DNA of 6,967 nucleotides from an uncultured Lachnospiraceae bacterium (lineage in GTDB: Bacteria; Bacillota; Clostridia; Lachnospirales; Lachnospiraceae). Below are positions 1 to 5,984 of the stretch, piece after piece. The stretch covers positions 1 to 6,967 of the forward strand of contig CAJUHN010000212.1 in NCBI GenBank assembly GCA_910585935.1, written 5' to 3'. The position numbers and the translations under genes are program-made. The notes below the pieces were generated by a model that was given only the letters and a program-made list of their open reading frames with translations, was not told the DNA's origin and searched no databases. Position 1 is the stretch's first letter, and each line of letters opens with the position of its first letter.

Positions 1-129
1 TCCAACGAAGCCGCGCTCCCGCTCCGTTCCAGACGTAGCGGTACTAAATTCGCAACCCTTATCAGGGTGGCTCATTAAGTGCCGACGTCTTCCAAGGGGC
101 TTCTTTTGGAATCGTTACTTGCCTCCGCT
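1..129 (-). ncRNA. Structured RNA element, copy A (3' end cut by window start)
   Basis: Read on the minus strand from 112 down to 1, this matches bases 414-525 of copy B without gaps, about 98 of 112 positions by my count. The fold is the same: ATTCCAA and GAAGCC near the 5' end pair with complements near the 3' end, and a central hairpin has stem GCCACCCT/AGGGTTGC with loop GATA. A tandem G.A step lies below that hairpin, and a small hairpin is capped by GGGA, a GNRA tetraloop. Changes relative to copy B mostly keep pairing. Bases 113-129 correspond to the 5' strand of the long outer stem in copy B but differ in sequence; the partner strand would lie before base 1. The strand is chosen because GNRA loops appear only in this orientation. 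I do not recognise the family. Function unknown. Confidence 0.7.
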
Positions 130-274
130 AATTTATCGACTACTCTAATCTTTGAAAAGAGCGATAGTTTCATAATAGCAATAGAATAAAAAAGCAAAAC
201 TGTAACCTTTTTATTTCTATTTTCTATTCCTTTATATCTACTATAAATGAGCAAATTTTGAAAAATGCAAAAAA

Positions 275-303
275 AGTATACAAGGGATTCCGTATTATGT
301 GGA
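275..303 (-). promoter_or_regulatory. Possible minus-strand promoter toward copy A
   Basis: On the minus strand there is TCCACA (298-303) as a -35 matching 4 of 6 consensus bases, a 17-base spacer, and TATACT (275-280) as a -10 matching 5 of 6. Transcription would begin near 268 and reach copy A after about 155 bases. That is a longer leader than copy B has, so the assignment to copy A is tentative. The rest of the 130-359 spacer is AT-rich and shows no gene on either strand. Confidence 0.35.
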
Positions 304-359
304 CAATATCACAAAATACAGAGAAAAATTTTTATCATAAGGACTATATGTTATACTTT

Positions 360-388
360 CTGAAAAAATTAATCATGTAGCTTATACT
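360..388 (+). promoter_or_regulatory. Sigma-A-type promoter for structured RNA copy B
   Basis: CTGAAA (360-365) matches 4 of 6 bases of the -35 consensus. It is followed by exactly 17 bases and TATACT (383-388), 5 of 6 for the -10. The predicted start falls at about 395-397, the first base of the long outer stem of copy B. The coincidence of promoter geometry and structure start supports an independent RNA gene on the plus strand. Confidence 0.6.
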
Positions 389-396
389 ACAAAGCA

Positions 397-543
397 GCTT
401 AGAAGAAGGAACAATTCCAAAAGAAGCCCCTTGGAAGACATTGGTACTTAATGAGTAGTCCTGTAAAGGGCTACGAATTTAGTACCACTACGTCTGGAAC
501 GGAGCGAAAGCGCGGCTTCGTTGGAATGTTCCTTCTTCTAAGC
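397..543 (+). ncRNA. Structured RNA element, copy B (complete)
   Basis: A nested fold can be read directly. Outer stem 397-411/529-543 is 15 pairs. C412-G528 pairs, A413 is bulged, then 414-420 pairs with 521-527 and 423-428 with 514-519. Further in, 436-439 pairs with 492-495 and 442-448 with 481-487. Next come a T.T mismatch (449/480), three pairs (450-452/477-479), a tandem G.A/A.G step (453-454/475-476), and an 8-pair hairpin 455-462/467-474 with GTAA loop. A side hairpin near 504-511 has a GAAA loop. Both loops are GNRA on this strand only. No plausible open reading frame lies inside, and the nearest downstream gene is convergent, so it is not a leader or riboswitch for a local gene. No clear terminator follows, so the true 3' end is unknown. 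It is about 147 bases long. I do not recognise the family, and it may already be catalogued. Confidence 0.75.
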
Positions 544-606
544 GGAAACCCAGCCAAACTGTAAAAAAACCCTCTCCCTTCTTTTCAAATTTATCCTATC
601 TCTATT
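544..606. other. Short convergent gap, no gene
   Basis: This gap separates the end of copy B from the stop of the minus-strand metallophosphoesterase. On the minus strand there is a run of seven T (565-571), but I see no stem immediately before it, so I do not call a terminator. The strong structures of copy B could themselves stop the operon's transcription, which is inference only. Confidence 0.4.
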
Positions 607-1089
607 TTATTTCAAATAATTAATCGTAAAATGCGCTTCTCCCCTATCATCAATCTCCATCAAAATATAAGATGGCTTTCTTCCCTCCTGTCTTGGAAAA
701 GAGATACTCCCCGGATTTAAAATCACAAGCTCATTTCCTATCTCTAAATACGGTCGATGTGTATGTCCAAACATCGCAATATCTATTCCTCGCTCTCTCG
801 CCTCCTCTTTTAACCGTTCTACTCCTACTGTCACATTATAATAATGTCCATGTGTCAATAACACCTTATATTTTCCTAATAAAATCACTTTTTCCTTGTC
901 TAAATTAGAAAAAAAATCATTATTCCCCGCTATAATCTCTACTGGACAACCTGCAATCGCCTCAATATAATCCTCCTCTCCCTCTGCATCTCCTAAATGA
1001 ATCAACAAATCCATTTTTCCCACATTTTCTAAGACAGTTTCTAAATTCCCATGTCTTCTATGTGTATCACTTACAATTAAAACTTTCAT
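607..1089 (-). CDS. Metallophosphoesterase, YfcE/MJ0936 family (YsnB-like)
   Basis: A 160-residue calcineurin-like phosphoesterase of the small Metallophos_2 type, complete for the family. Metal-binding motifs appear in order: SDTH (D8, H10), GD (D34), GNND (55-58), THGH (H80, H82) and GHTH (H109, H111), followed by the family's NPGS (125-128). No signal peptide, so it is cytoplasmic. Family members hydrolyse phosphodiesters with Mn2+ or similar metals, but the physiological substrate is generally unknown. It is the last gene of the operon, 12 bases after rdgB; rdgB followed by ysnB is also the order known in Bacillus subtilis, which supports a YsnB assignment. The start is fixed by AAGGGAGG at 1096-1103, which overlaps the rdgB stop codon and suggests coupled translation. 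A second, different member of the same family opens this operon (4575-5141). Confidence 0.93.
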   Translation of the reverse strand: MKVLIVSDTHRRHGNLETVLENVGKMDLLIHLGDAEGEEDYIEAIAGCPVEIIAGNNDFFSNLDKEKVILLGKYKVLLTHGHYYNVTVGVERLKEEARERGIDIAMFGHTHRPYLEIGNELVILNPGSISFPRQEGRKPSYILMEIDDRGEAHFTINYLK

Positions 1090-1095
1090 ATTTAG

Positions 1096-1103
1096 CCTCC
1101 CTT
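1096..1103 (-). promoter_or_regulatory. Ribosome binding site overlapping rdgB stop
   Basis: AAGGGAGG on the minus strand lies 6 bases before the ATG at 1089. Its first two bases are the last two bases' region of the rdgB stop codon (TAA, 1102-1104). Ribosomes finishing rdgB would stand on this site, so the metallophosphoesterase is probably translationally coupled to rdgB. Confidence 0.75.
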
Positions 1104-1698
1104 AAGCCATCCTCTTTTGTAATTCTTCCGCCATCAATCTTAACGCTTTTCCACGGTGACTGATTTTATTTTTTATTTCTATTGGCAATCCTGCTGTAGT
1201 AGTTTTATACTCAGGCAAATAAAGAATAGGGTCATATCCGAATCCTCCCTCTCCTCCCTCTTGATATCCGATCATTCCTTCTATTGTTCCTCTTGTAGTA
1301 ATCACTTCTCCATCTGGTAATACTGCTGCTATCACACAGACAAATCGAGCGCTTCTTTCCTCCCCTTTTGCATCTTTTAACTTTTCAATAATCGCTTGGT
1401 TTTTCACAGAATAAGAAGTATCTTCTCCCATAAATCTAGCGGAATAAATACCAGGCTGTTTTCCTAAATAATCCACTTCTAACCCAGAATCATCCGCTAA
1501 CACAATCGCTTTTGTATATGCACTCACCGCTTTTGCTTTAATAATCGCATTTTCCTCAAAAGATTTTCCGTCTTCTATGATGTCAATTTTAATTCCTGCC
1601 TCTTTCATCGATAGAACTTCTGTTTTTAAGTTCTTTAAAATCAGTCGTACTTCTTTCATTTTTCCTTCATTTGATGTAGCAAATATAATTTTATCCAT
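1102..1698 (-). CDS. rdgB: XTP/dITP pyrophosphatase (RdgB/HAM1)
   Basis: A 198-residue HAM1/RdgB enzyme, normal length for the family. It hydrolyses non-canonical purine triphosphates (dITP, XTP, ITP) to monophosphates and pyrophosphate, keeping deaminated bases out of DNA and RNA in the cytoplasm. Visible motifs are ATSNEGK at the N terminus (7-13), LADDSGLEVD (68-77) with the catalytic acidic residues, YSARFMGE (85-92), GGFGYDP (151-157) and SHRGKAL (180-186). The segment before SHRGKAL reads TTAGL where many relatives have an AEL-type sequence; this looks like ordinary variation. The start is supported by AAGGAG (1707-1712) 8 bases upstream. It lies 16 bases after the peptidase gene and 12 bases before the metallophosphoesterase, inside the operon. 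Confidence 0.97.
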   Translation of the reverse strand: MDKIIFATSNEGKMKEVRLILKNLKTEVLSMKEAGIKIDIIEDGKSFEENAIIKAKAVSAYTKAIVLADDSGLEVDYLGKQPGIYSARFMGEDTSYSVKNQAIIEKLKDAKGEERSARFVCVIAAVLPDGEVITTRGTIEGMIGYQEGGEGGFGYDPILYLPEYKTTTAGLPIEIKNKISHRGKALRLMAEELQKRMA

Positions 1699-1714
1699 TA
1701 TAAAGACTCCTTCT

Positions 1715-3424
1715 TTATTCTAGTTTTTTTGTATATGCTTTTAAACAAATATTACAGCTCTGTGTGATTTCTGCCCGCTCCCATTCTGTTCCATGTTGAC
1801 TGATATAACCTTCTCCATCACTTAAATCCACATCTTTCGTAGCGCTGTCAGCCGCATATTCAATCGCAATCGGTTTTTTTGCATTCGGTGTAGTTATTTT
1901 CACCACTATAGCAAATTTCTTTCCTTTCTCTAATACTTGTTCTTCTAAAGGTATGGTATAATATCCTGCATTTTCAAGTTTTCCTTTTTTTAATTCTTTT
2001 CGATTGAGCAGTGAAATAGTATCTTTAAAATCAGATACCAAAAAAATCTCATACTCTGTATCTTTATCTGTTGCATAAAATCCAACTGCCTGTAAACTCT
2101 CTTTTCCTTTTGTTTGATATACATTTGCAAAATAAGCAGTATTTTTTCCATAGCCTACTTGTCCAGACCATCCACATAGATCTGATTGATAAATATTATC
2201 ATAATTATCTATATTTTCTACTTTTGTATAGACAACATTATGTATTCCTATATTTGTATCATAATAAGATACATAGAAAATGCCATCTTCTCCAAAATCT
2301 TTTCCCCAACTATTTTGACAGATAAAAGCTCCATCTGCTTCTAAATTCACATTAAAGTTTCCCTTTGGGTAATTATCATCCCAACCGATGATCACTACAT
2401 CATGATTGGCCTTTTCTGTTCCAATATAGCAATATGCATTTGTTTTCTCATTATAGTACTCTGATTGGGTATCTGCTCCATTTAATAAAGTATAGAGAGA
2501 ACTTTGCACTCCTCCATATTTTAATACCATCTCTTTTATTTTATCAAAGTCTTTTTCTTTTATAACCTGTATTTCTTGTACATGTTTTACTGCCTTTAGA
2601 CCATCAGGAGAAAATCCATCTCCATATGGATCATCCTTTTCTAATACTGGTCCTTGCCAGCTTGTCAAATATGCCATTGCCATATTATAAGTGCCTCCAT
2701 CATTTCTAGAAGAACTGAAGCTATTTTTAAATGTCATATGGTCTTCTGAAAAATCTAATCTCTCTTCTGGAAGCAGAGAAGATTCTAATGCGGTTAAAGA
2801 AGCGAATGCCCAGCAAGTTCCCCATTTTCCTTGGTCTTTTGTAGATGGTTTTCTCATAACCTTTCTATAATCATACTGATAGGGCAATTTCTGTGCTTCT
2901 CCCCCTACATAAAAAAATGTTGCTTTATTTGTTGTCATATCCCATGTGTATTGGCATCCTAAAGCTCTTTCTAATGCTTCTGCTGGCACATAATATTCTT
3001 TTCCTTTTTGTGTGAATGGAACAGAAATGGTTTCCTTTGTGCCATTAATATCCATGTTCCGATCTCCCAACTTCATTTTAATGACTTTTTCTCCTTGTTC
3101 CATCACAAAGATATTGTTATCCATGATATAAGAGCCACAATTAAAATATTCTTTTATAACAGAAATCGGCAGCATCAGATTCAAATCTTTATCCATATAA
3201 GGCTTTTCTCTCAATAAATCTACTTTATTACCGTTTACGGTTAAATAAATAGTTTTTTGATTCACACTATCGGCGATAATACTTCCCCACAATTCTGGGT
3301 GTTTAGAAGTTACATATCCGCTTTGTATATCACTGGAATATACAAAATCTTGCATTTCTAAAAAAATGCAAACCATTAGTGCTAATACTGCTATAATAAA
3401 AAATTTATTTCTCTTCAATCTCAT
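1715..3424 (-). CDS. Exported C1 (papain-like) peptidase with stalk and lectin-like domains
   Basis: A 569-residue multidomain protein. Residues 1-6 are basic (MRLKRN) and 8-24 are hydrophobic, forming a signal peptide or N-terminal anchor, so the protein acts outside the membrane. Residues about 55-172 resemble the copper-amine-oxidase-like stalk domain common in clostridial surface proteins. Residues about 180-395 are a papain-family domain. It has the oxyanion Gln198 (DQG), catalytic Cys204 (GTCWAF), His341 (NHDVVIIGW) and Asn371 (QNSWG), so the catalytic set is complete. There is no obvious long propeptide; the stalk may fill that space. Residues about 405-565 fit the lectin-like C-terminal domain of clostridial C1 peptidases. 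Substrate unknown. Its ATG overlaps the methyltransferase stop by four bases (ATGA), and its only SD (AGGAG) sits about one base from the ATG, so translation probably depends on coupling. Confidence 0.92.
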   Translation of the reverse strand: MRLKRNKFFIIAVLALMVCIFLEMQDFVYSSDIQSGYVTSKHPELWGSIIADSVNQKTIYLTVNGNKVDLLREKPYMDKDLNLMLPISVIKEYFNCGSYIMDNNIFVMEQGEKVIKMKLGDRNMDINGTKETISVPFTQKGKEYYVPAEALERALGCQYTWDMTTNKATFFYVGGEAQKLPYQYDYRKVMRKPSTKDQGKWGTCWAFASLTALESSLLPEERLDFSEDHMTFKNSFSSSRNDGGTYNMAMAYLTSWQGPVLEKDDPYGDGFSPDGLKAVKHVQEIQVIKEKDFDKIKEMVLKYGGVQSSLYTLLNGADTQSEYYNEKTNAYCYIGTEKANHDVVIIGWDDNYPKGNFNVNLEADGAFICQNSWGKDFGEDGIFYVSYYDTNIGIHNVVYTKVENIDNYDNIYQSDLCGWSGQVGYGKNTAYFANVYQTKGKESLQAVGFYATDKDTEYEIFLVSDFKDTISLLNRKELKKGKLENAGYYTIPLEEQVLEKGKKFAIVVKITTPNAKKPIAIEYAADSATKDVDLSDGEGYISQHGTEWERAEITQSCNICLKAYTKKLE

Positions 3425-4578
3425 TCTCCTACTTTTTTTAATTTGGGAGGCTTTGAACCTAAAAATTGATAAAAATATGTTTTTATCATTCCATTATAGA
3501 TTTTTCGATTTTTATCAGCCTTCCGTCCTATATATCTTTCTGTTTCCTCACATGCTGTAATAATATAAGCTGACCAAGAATCTAATTCTTTCAATCTCTT
3601 TCCTAACTGTGCATAAATCTCAGGGATACTTTCCTTTGTTTCTATTCTTTCTCCATAAGGAGGATTCGTGATAATAAATCCATATTTTTTAGAATGACTC
3701 AATTCGCAGACAGGTCGTTTCTGAAAATGAATATAATTTTCTACCCCTGCTCTTTTTGCGTTCTCCCTCGCCGCTTTTACCATATTTTCCTCTATATCAT
3801 ATGCCTGAATATCCATTTTAATGTCTTTTCTGACTAGCTCTTGTGCCTCTTTTAATACTGCTTCCCATTCGGATTTAGGTATTAAATTTTCCCATTTTTG
3901 TGCTGTAAAATATCTATTCATTCCCGGCGCGATATTCGCTCCTATCATGGCTGCTTCAATAGCAAATGTTCCACTTCCGCAGAATGGATCTACTAATATT
4001 CTATCTTTATTCCATGGCGTCAGCAAAATTAAAGCTGCTGCTAATGTTTCAGAAATAGGTGCTTTGCCGACTAGCAAACGATACCCTCTTTTATGAAGAG
4101 AATCTCCAGAAGTATCTAGTCCTATTGTCACTTCATCTTTTAGTATTGTCACTCGCACAGGATATTCATTTCCATCTTCTTCAAACCAGTCCTTTTTATA
4201 ACTTTGTTTCATCCTTTCCACGATTGCCTTTTTCATAATGGATTGTATATCAGAACTGCTAAAAAGTTTACTTTTCATAGAAGTTGCCTTCTTCACCCAA
4301 AATTTCCCATTTTCTGGTATAAATTCCTCCCAAGGCAGGGCTTTCGTCTTTTCAAAAAGTTCTTCAAATGTTAAGGCTTTAAAACTTCCTATCTTGAGCA
4401 ATATTCTCTCCGCTGTTCGGGAGAAAATATTAGCACGACAAATTGCTTCTGCATCTCCTAAAAATGTCACCTTTCCATCTTCCACCTTTATAATATCATA
4501 CCCTAAATCAATAATTTCCTTCTTTAGTACTGCCTCCAATCCGAAATGGCATGGAGCGATTAATTCCATTGTTTTCAT
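3421..4578 (-). CDS. rlmL: THUMP-domain 23S rRNA guanine-N2 methyltransferase, RlmL-like
   Basis: A 385-residue class I SAM-dependent RNA methyltransferase. The N-terminal part, about 1-160, fits a ferredoxin-like plus THUMP RNA-binding module, ending in GLDTSGDSLHKRGYR (153-167). About 170-370 is the UPF0020 catalytic domain, with the SAM-binding loop DPFCGSGTF (197-205), an acidic residue after strand 2 (AYDIEE, D261) and the catalytic NPPY (305-308), typical of base N-methylation. The length matches Bacillus subtilis YpsC and the first half of the fused E. coli RlmKL, which methylates G2445 of 23S rRNA. The exact site here is inferred from the family. It starts within the last bases of the phosphodiesterase (4-base ATGA overlap at 4575-4578) and ends overlapping the peptidase start. 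No signal peptide; cytoplasmic. Confidence 0.93.
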   Translation of the reverse strand: MKTMELIAPCHFGLEAVLKKEIIDLGYDIIKVEDGKVTFLGDAEAICRANIFSRTAERILLKIGSFKALTFEELFEKTKALPWEEFIPENGKFWVKKATSMKSKLFSSSDIQSIMKKAIVERMKQSYKKDWFEEDGNEYPVRVTILKDEVTIGLDTSGDSLHKRGYRLLVGKAPISETLAAALILLTPWNKDRILVDPFCGSGTFAIEAAMIGANIAPGMNRYFTAQKWENLIPKSEWEAVLKEAQELVRKDIKMDIQAYDIEENMVKAARENAKRAGVENYIHFQKRPVCELSHSKKYGFIITNPPYGERIETKESIPEIYAQLGKRLKELDSWSAYIITACEETERYIGRKADKNRKIYNGMIKTYFYQFLGSKPPKLKKVGE

Positions 4579-5141
4579 TCCTTTTCTTCTCCATTTTCTT
4601 TGATTTGTAACTTCTTAATACAATTTCCTTCTAAATCCCAAATAGTGATTTCTCCATTTTCATATAATCCATAAGTGGGCGGATTTCCTTCTTTTGGTAT
4701 AGAGATAGAACCTGGATTAAACAAATACTTATCTTCCATCTTTTCTGCCTTTAATACATGCGTATGTCCATGTACTAAAACATCTCCTTTTTTCATTGGA
4801 GGCAATTTCTCTCTGTGAAAAATATGACCATGCGTTGCAAAAAATGTGATATTATCTATTACAATAACCACATATTCTGCCATAATAGGAAATTCCAAGA
4901 CCATTTGATCCACCTCCGCCTCGCAATTTCCTCTTACAGCATAGATTTCATTTTTTCTTTCATTGAGCATCTTAATCACTTCTTTTGGAACATATTCTTT
5001 AGGTAAATCATTTCTCGGTCCATGATATAATAAATCCCCTAAAAGAATTAATCTATCTGCTTTTAATTTTTCATATCTCTCTAACATCTTTTTACAGTAA
5101 AAAGCAGACCCATGTATATCTGATACAAACATTAATTTCAT
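4575..5141 (-). CDS. yfcE: YfcE-family phosphodiesterase
   Basis: A 188-residue calcineurin-like phosphoesterase close in length to E. coli YfcE. Metal ligands are all present: SDIHG (D8, H10), GD (D36), GNCE (71-74), THGH (H104, H106), GHTH (H126, H128), then NPGS (142-145). GNCE replaces the more usual GNCD after the ligand Asn, which should not affect metal binding. YfcE hydrolyses artificial phosphodiesters with Mn2+; its natural substrate is not established. It is the first gene of the five-gene operon. GGAGG (5148-5152) lies 6 bases before the ATG, and a strong promoter lies just upstream. It shares motifs with the protein at 607-1089 but has longer connecting segments, so these are paralogues within one family rather than a recent duplication. 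Confidence 0.94.
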   Translation of the reverse strand: MKLMFVSDIHGSAFYCKKMLERYEKLKADRLILLGDLLYHGPRNDLPKEYVPKEVIKMLNERKNEIYAVRGNCEAEVDQMVLEFPIMAEYVVIVIDNITFFATHGHIFHREKLPPMKKGDVLVHGHTHVLKAEKMEDKYLFNPGSISIPKEGNPPTYGLYENGEITIWDLEGNCIKKLQIKENGEEKE

Positions 5142-5181
5142 CTGTGTCCTCCATCACTTCTTTACATTCTCTATCTCTTTA

Positions 5182-5210
5182 ATATTAAAGTTTTCCATTC
5201 ATCATGTCAA
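5182..5210 (-). promoter_or_regulatory. Sigma-A promoter of the five-gene operon
   Basis: On the minus strand, TTGACA (5205-5210) is a perfect -35. It is followed by 17 bases and TAATAT (5182-5187), 4 of 6 for the -10. Transcription would start near 5175, giving a leader of about 34 bases before the yfcE ATG at 5141. No convincing promoter is visible in the tight junctions downstream, so the five genes probably share this transcript. Confidence 0.65.
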
Positions 5211-5224
5211 TGTTAAATCTAACA
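5211..5224. repeat. Small inverted repeat next to the operon -35
   Basis: TGTTA-AATC-TAACA is a 5-base perfect inverted repeat directly abutting the -35 hexamer of the operon promoter, in the gap after the rhodanese stop. It could be a weak operator or chance in AT-rich DNA. It is too short and lacks a U-run to be a terminator, so some rhodanese transcripts may read into the operon. Confidence 0.3.
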
Positions 5225-5229
5225 ATTAT

Positions 5230-5523
5230 TTATCCCCATTCTCTTTTATATTCGTGTATTCCTCCTACTACTGATTTCACTCGTAATCCATCTCTTTCTA
5301 AAATTCTAGCAGCAGCCAAACTGCTCCCTCCTCTTTCGCAATATAAAATAAACATATATTCCTTGGGCAAACAATATTTCCCTTTTTCTATTTTTTCATA
5401 CGGATAATTAACAGCATTTTTTATATGAAATTCTTTAAAACTTTCTGGGTCTCTCAAATCCAAAATAATGGTGTAAGGTCTTCCTTCATAAACCTTTGCC
5501 TGCTTTACAGAAATCACTTCCAT
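5230..5523 (-). CDS. Single-domain rhodanese-like protein
   Basis: A 97-residue protein consisting of one rhodanese domain. Features are the strand and acidic segment ILDLRD (20-25), FHIKNAVNYPY (32-42, the usual 'H-I-x-x-A-x-N-x-P' region) and the active-site loop starting at Cys62 (YCERGGSSLAAARIL, 61-75), ending in the typical VVGG (85-88). The loop C-E-R-G-G-S-S has the six-residue length typical of sulfurtransferases. The protein should carry a persulfide on Cys62 and pass sulfur to a partner, in the cytoplasm. No neighbour points to a specific acceptor. The start is supported by AAGGAGGT (5533-5540) about 9 bases upstream. It appears to be a separate transcription unit, with a terminator upstream at 5614-5675 and the operon promoter downstream. 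Confidence 0.92.
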   Translation of the reverse strand: MEVISVKQAKVYEGRPYTIILDLRDPESFKEFHIKNAVNYPYEKIEKGKYCLPKEYMFILYCERGGSSLAAARILERDGLRVKSVVGGIHEYKREWG

Positions 5524-5564
5524 CTATCTTTTACCTCCTTCTTTTTATCTCTTTCCTCACTTTT

Positions 5565-5593
5565 ATTATATTCAAAAAAATTACTCCTGCTAT
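5565..5593 (-). promoter_or_regulatory. Probable promoter of the rhodanese gene
   Basis: On the minus strand there is a perfect -10, TATAAT (5565-5570), with a weak -35 ATAGCA (5588-5593, 3 of 6) at 17 bases. The start would be near 5558, about 35 bases before the ATG. The position between the upstream terminator and the gene supports it; the poor -35 lowers confidence. Confidence 0.4.
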
Positions 5594-5613
5594 TAGACTC
5601 AAACTTTTGAAAT

Positions 5614-5675
5614 AAAAAAATAAGAGTGTTATATAAATCTTAAACATTAGTTTTATATAACATTCTTATTTTTTT
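5614..5675. terminator. Long A/T-rich bidirectional terminator
   Basis: A 24-base stem, 5614-5637 with 5652-5675, is perfect except for one position (a G.U pair on the plus strand, A.C on the minus strand), with a 14-base loop. A-tracts and T-tracts form the stem base, so either strand ends in a U-run. It most likely terminates the minus-strand Asn/Ser-rich gene, whose stop is 37 bases upstream, and insulates the rhodanese gene. Confidence 0.8.
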
Positions 5676-5711
5676 GTTTTTCTAAAAAGTATTGTTCTTA
5701 TTCACGAAAAA

Positions 5712-5942
5712 TTATTTGCAATTTTTGCTGTTGTCCTGATAAGAATTTCTCTCTGTACTATTAGTACTATTCTTTGAAGTACTGTTTTCATAGCTATTTT
5801 TAGATTCATCCTGATAATTATTCTTTGAATTACTATTCTTAGATGCACTATTTCTTGTGCTACTACTTGTATTATTCTGAGAAGAATAATTTTGAGTGCT
5901 ATTTTGTGCTTTATTTTGTTCCTGATTAGAATTTTTAGCCAT
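5712..5942 (-). CDS. Asn/Ser-rich low-complexity small protein
   Basis: A 76-residue, strongly hydrophilic protein with 19 Asn and 19 Ser, half of all residues, plus Thr, Gln and Lys. There is no membrane segment, signal peptide or recognisable domain. A short internal repeat is visible: YQDESKN (43-49) and YQDNSKN (68-74), 25 residues apart. The single Cys is next to last. The frame can be extended upstream to an ATG at 6014. I choose the ATG at 5942 because a perfect AAGGAGGT lies 7 bases before it and a promoter -35 lies over the upstream ATG. A terminator follows. Short QN/SN-rich proteins occur in spore-forming Clostridia, and a role in sporulation is my speculation; the function is unknown. 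The good ribosome site, promoter and terminator make it a real gene despite its composition. Confidence 0.8.
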   Translation of the reverse strand: MAKNSNQEQNKAQNSTQNYSSQNNTSSSTRNSASKNSNSKNNYQDESKNSYENSTSKNSTNSTERNSYQDNSKNCK

Positions 5943-5949
5943 GATATTG

Positions 5950-5957
5950 ACCTCCTT
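5950..5957 (-). promoter_or_regulatory. Ribosome binding site that sets the 5942 start
   Basis: AAGGAGGT on the minus strand is complementary to the 3' end of 16S rRNA and lies 7 bases before the ATG at 5942. There is no comparable site before the alternative ATG at 6014, so the shorter 76-residue protein is preferred. Confidence 0.85.
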
Positions 5958-5984
5958 AAATACACATTTATTTGTTACACGTTT

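Noticed and set aside
194..210. Similarity of the AAACTGTAA stretch here and near 556-564 as a direct repeat
   Set aside because: Only about nine bases match in AT-rich DNA, so chance is a sufficient explanation.
1..526. Copies A and B as terminal inverted repeats of an insertion sequence or MITE
   Set aside because: There is no transposase, the repeats carry GNRA loops and compensating changes typical of RNA, and target duplications cannot be checked because the window starts inside copy A. Mobility is not excluded, only unsupported.
397..543. Copy B as a riboswitch or leader of a protein gene
   Set aside because: The nearest gene downstream is on the opposite strand and convergent, so nothing local would be controlled in cis.
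565..571. T-run on the minus strand as the operon terminator
   Set aside because: I could find no stem immediately upstream of it on the transcribed strand.
672..908. Plus-strand reading frame opposite the metallophosphoesterase
   Set aside because: It lies wholly antisense to a gene with a complete conserved motif set and lacks a ribosome site. The other long plus-strand frames (2071-2325, 3008-3217, 3821-4096, 4238-4603, 4815-5006) fail in the same way.
5702..5965. Minus-strand Ile/Arg-rich reading frame overlapping the Asn/Ser-rich gene
   Set aside because: It is the shifted frame of a repetitive AT-rich gene, with odd composition and no ribosome site of its own.
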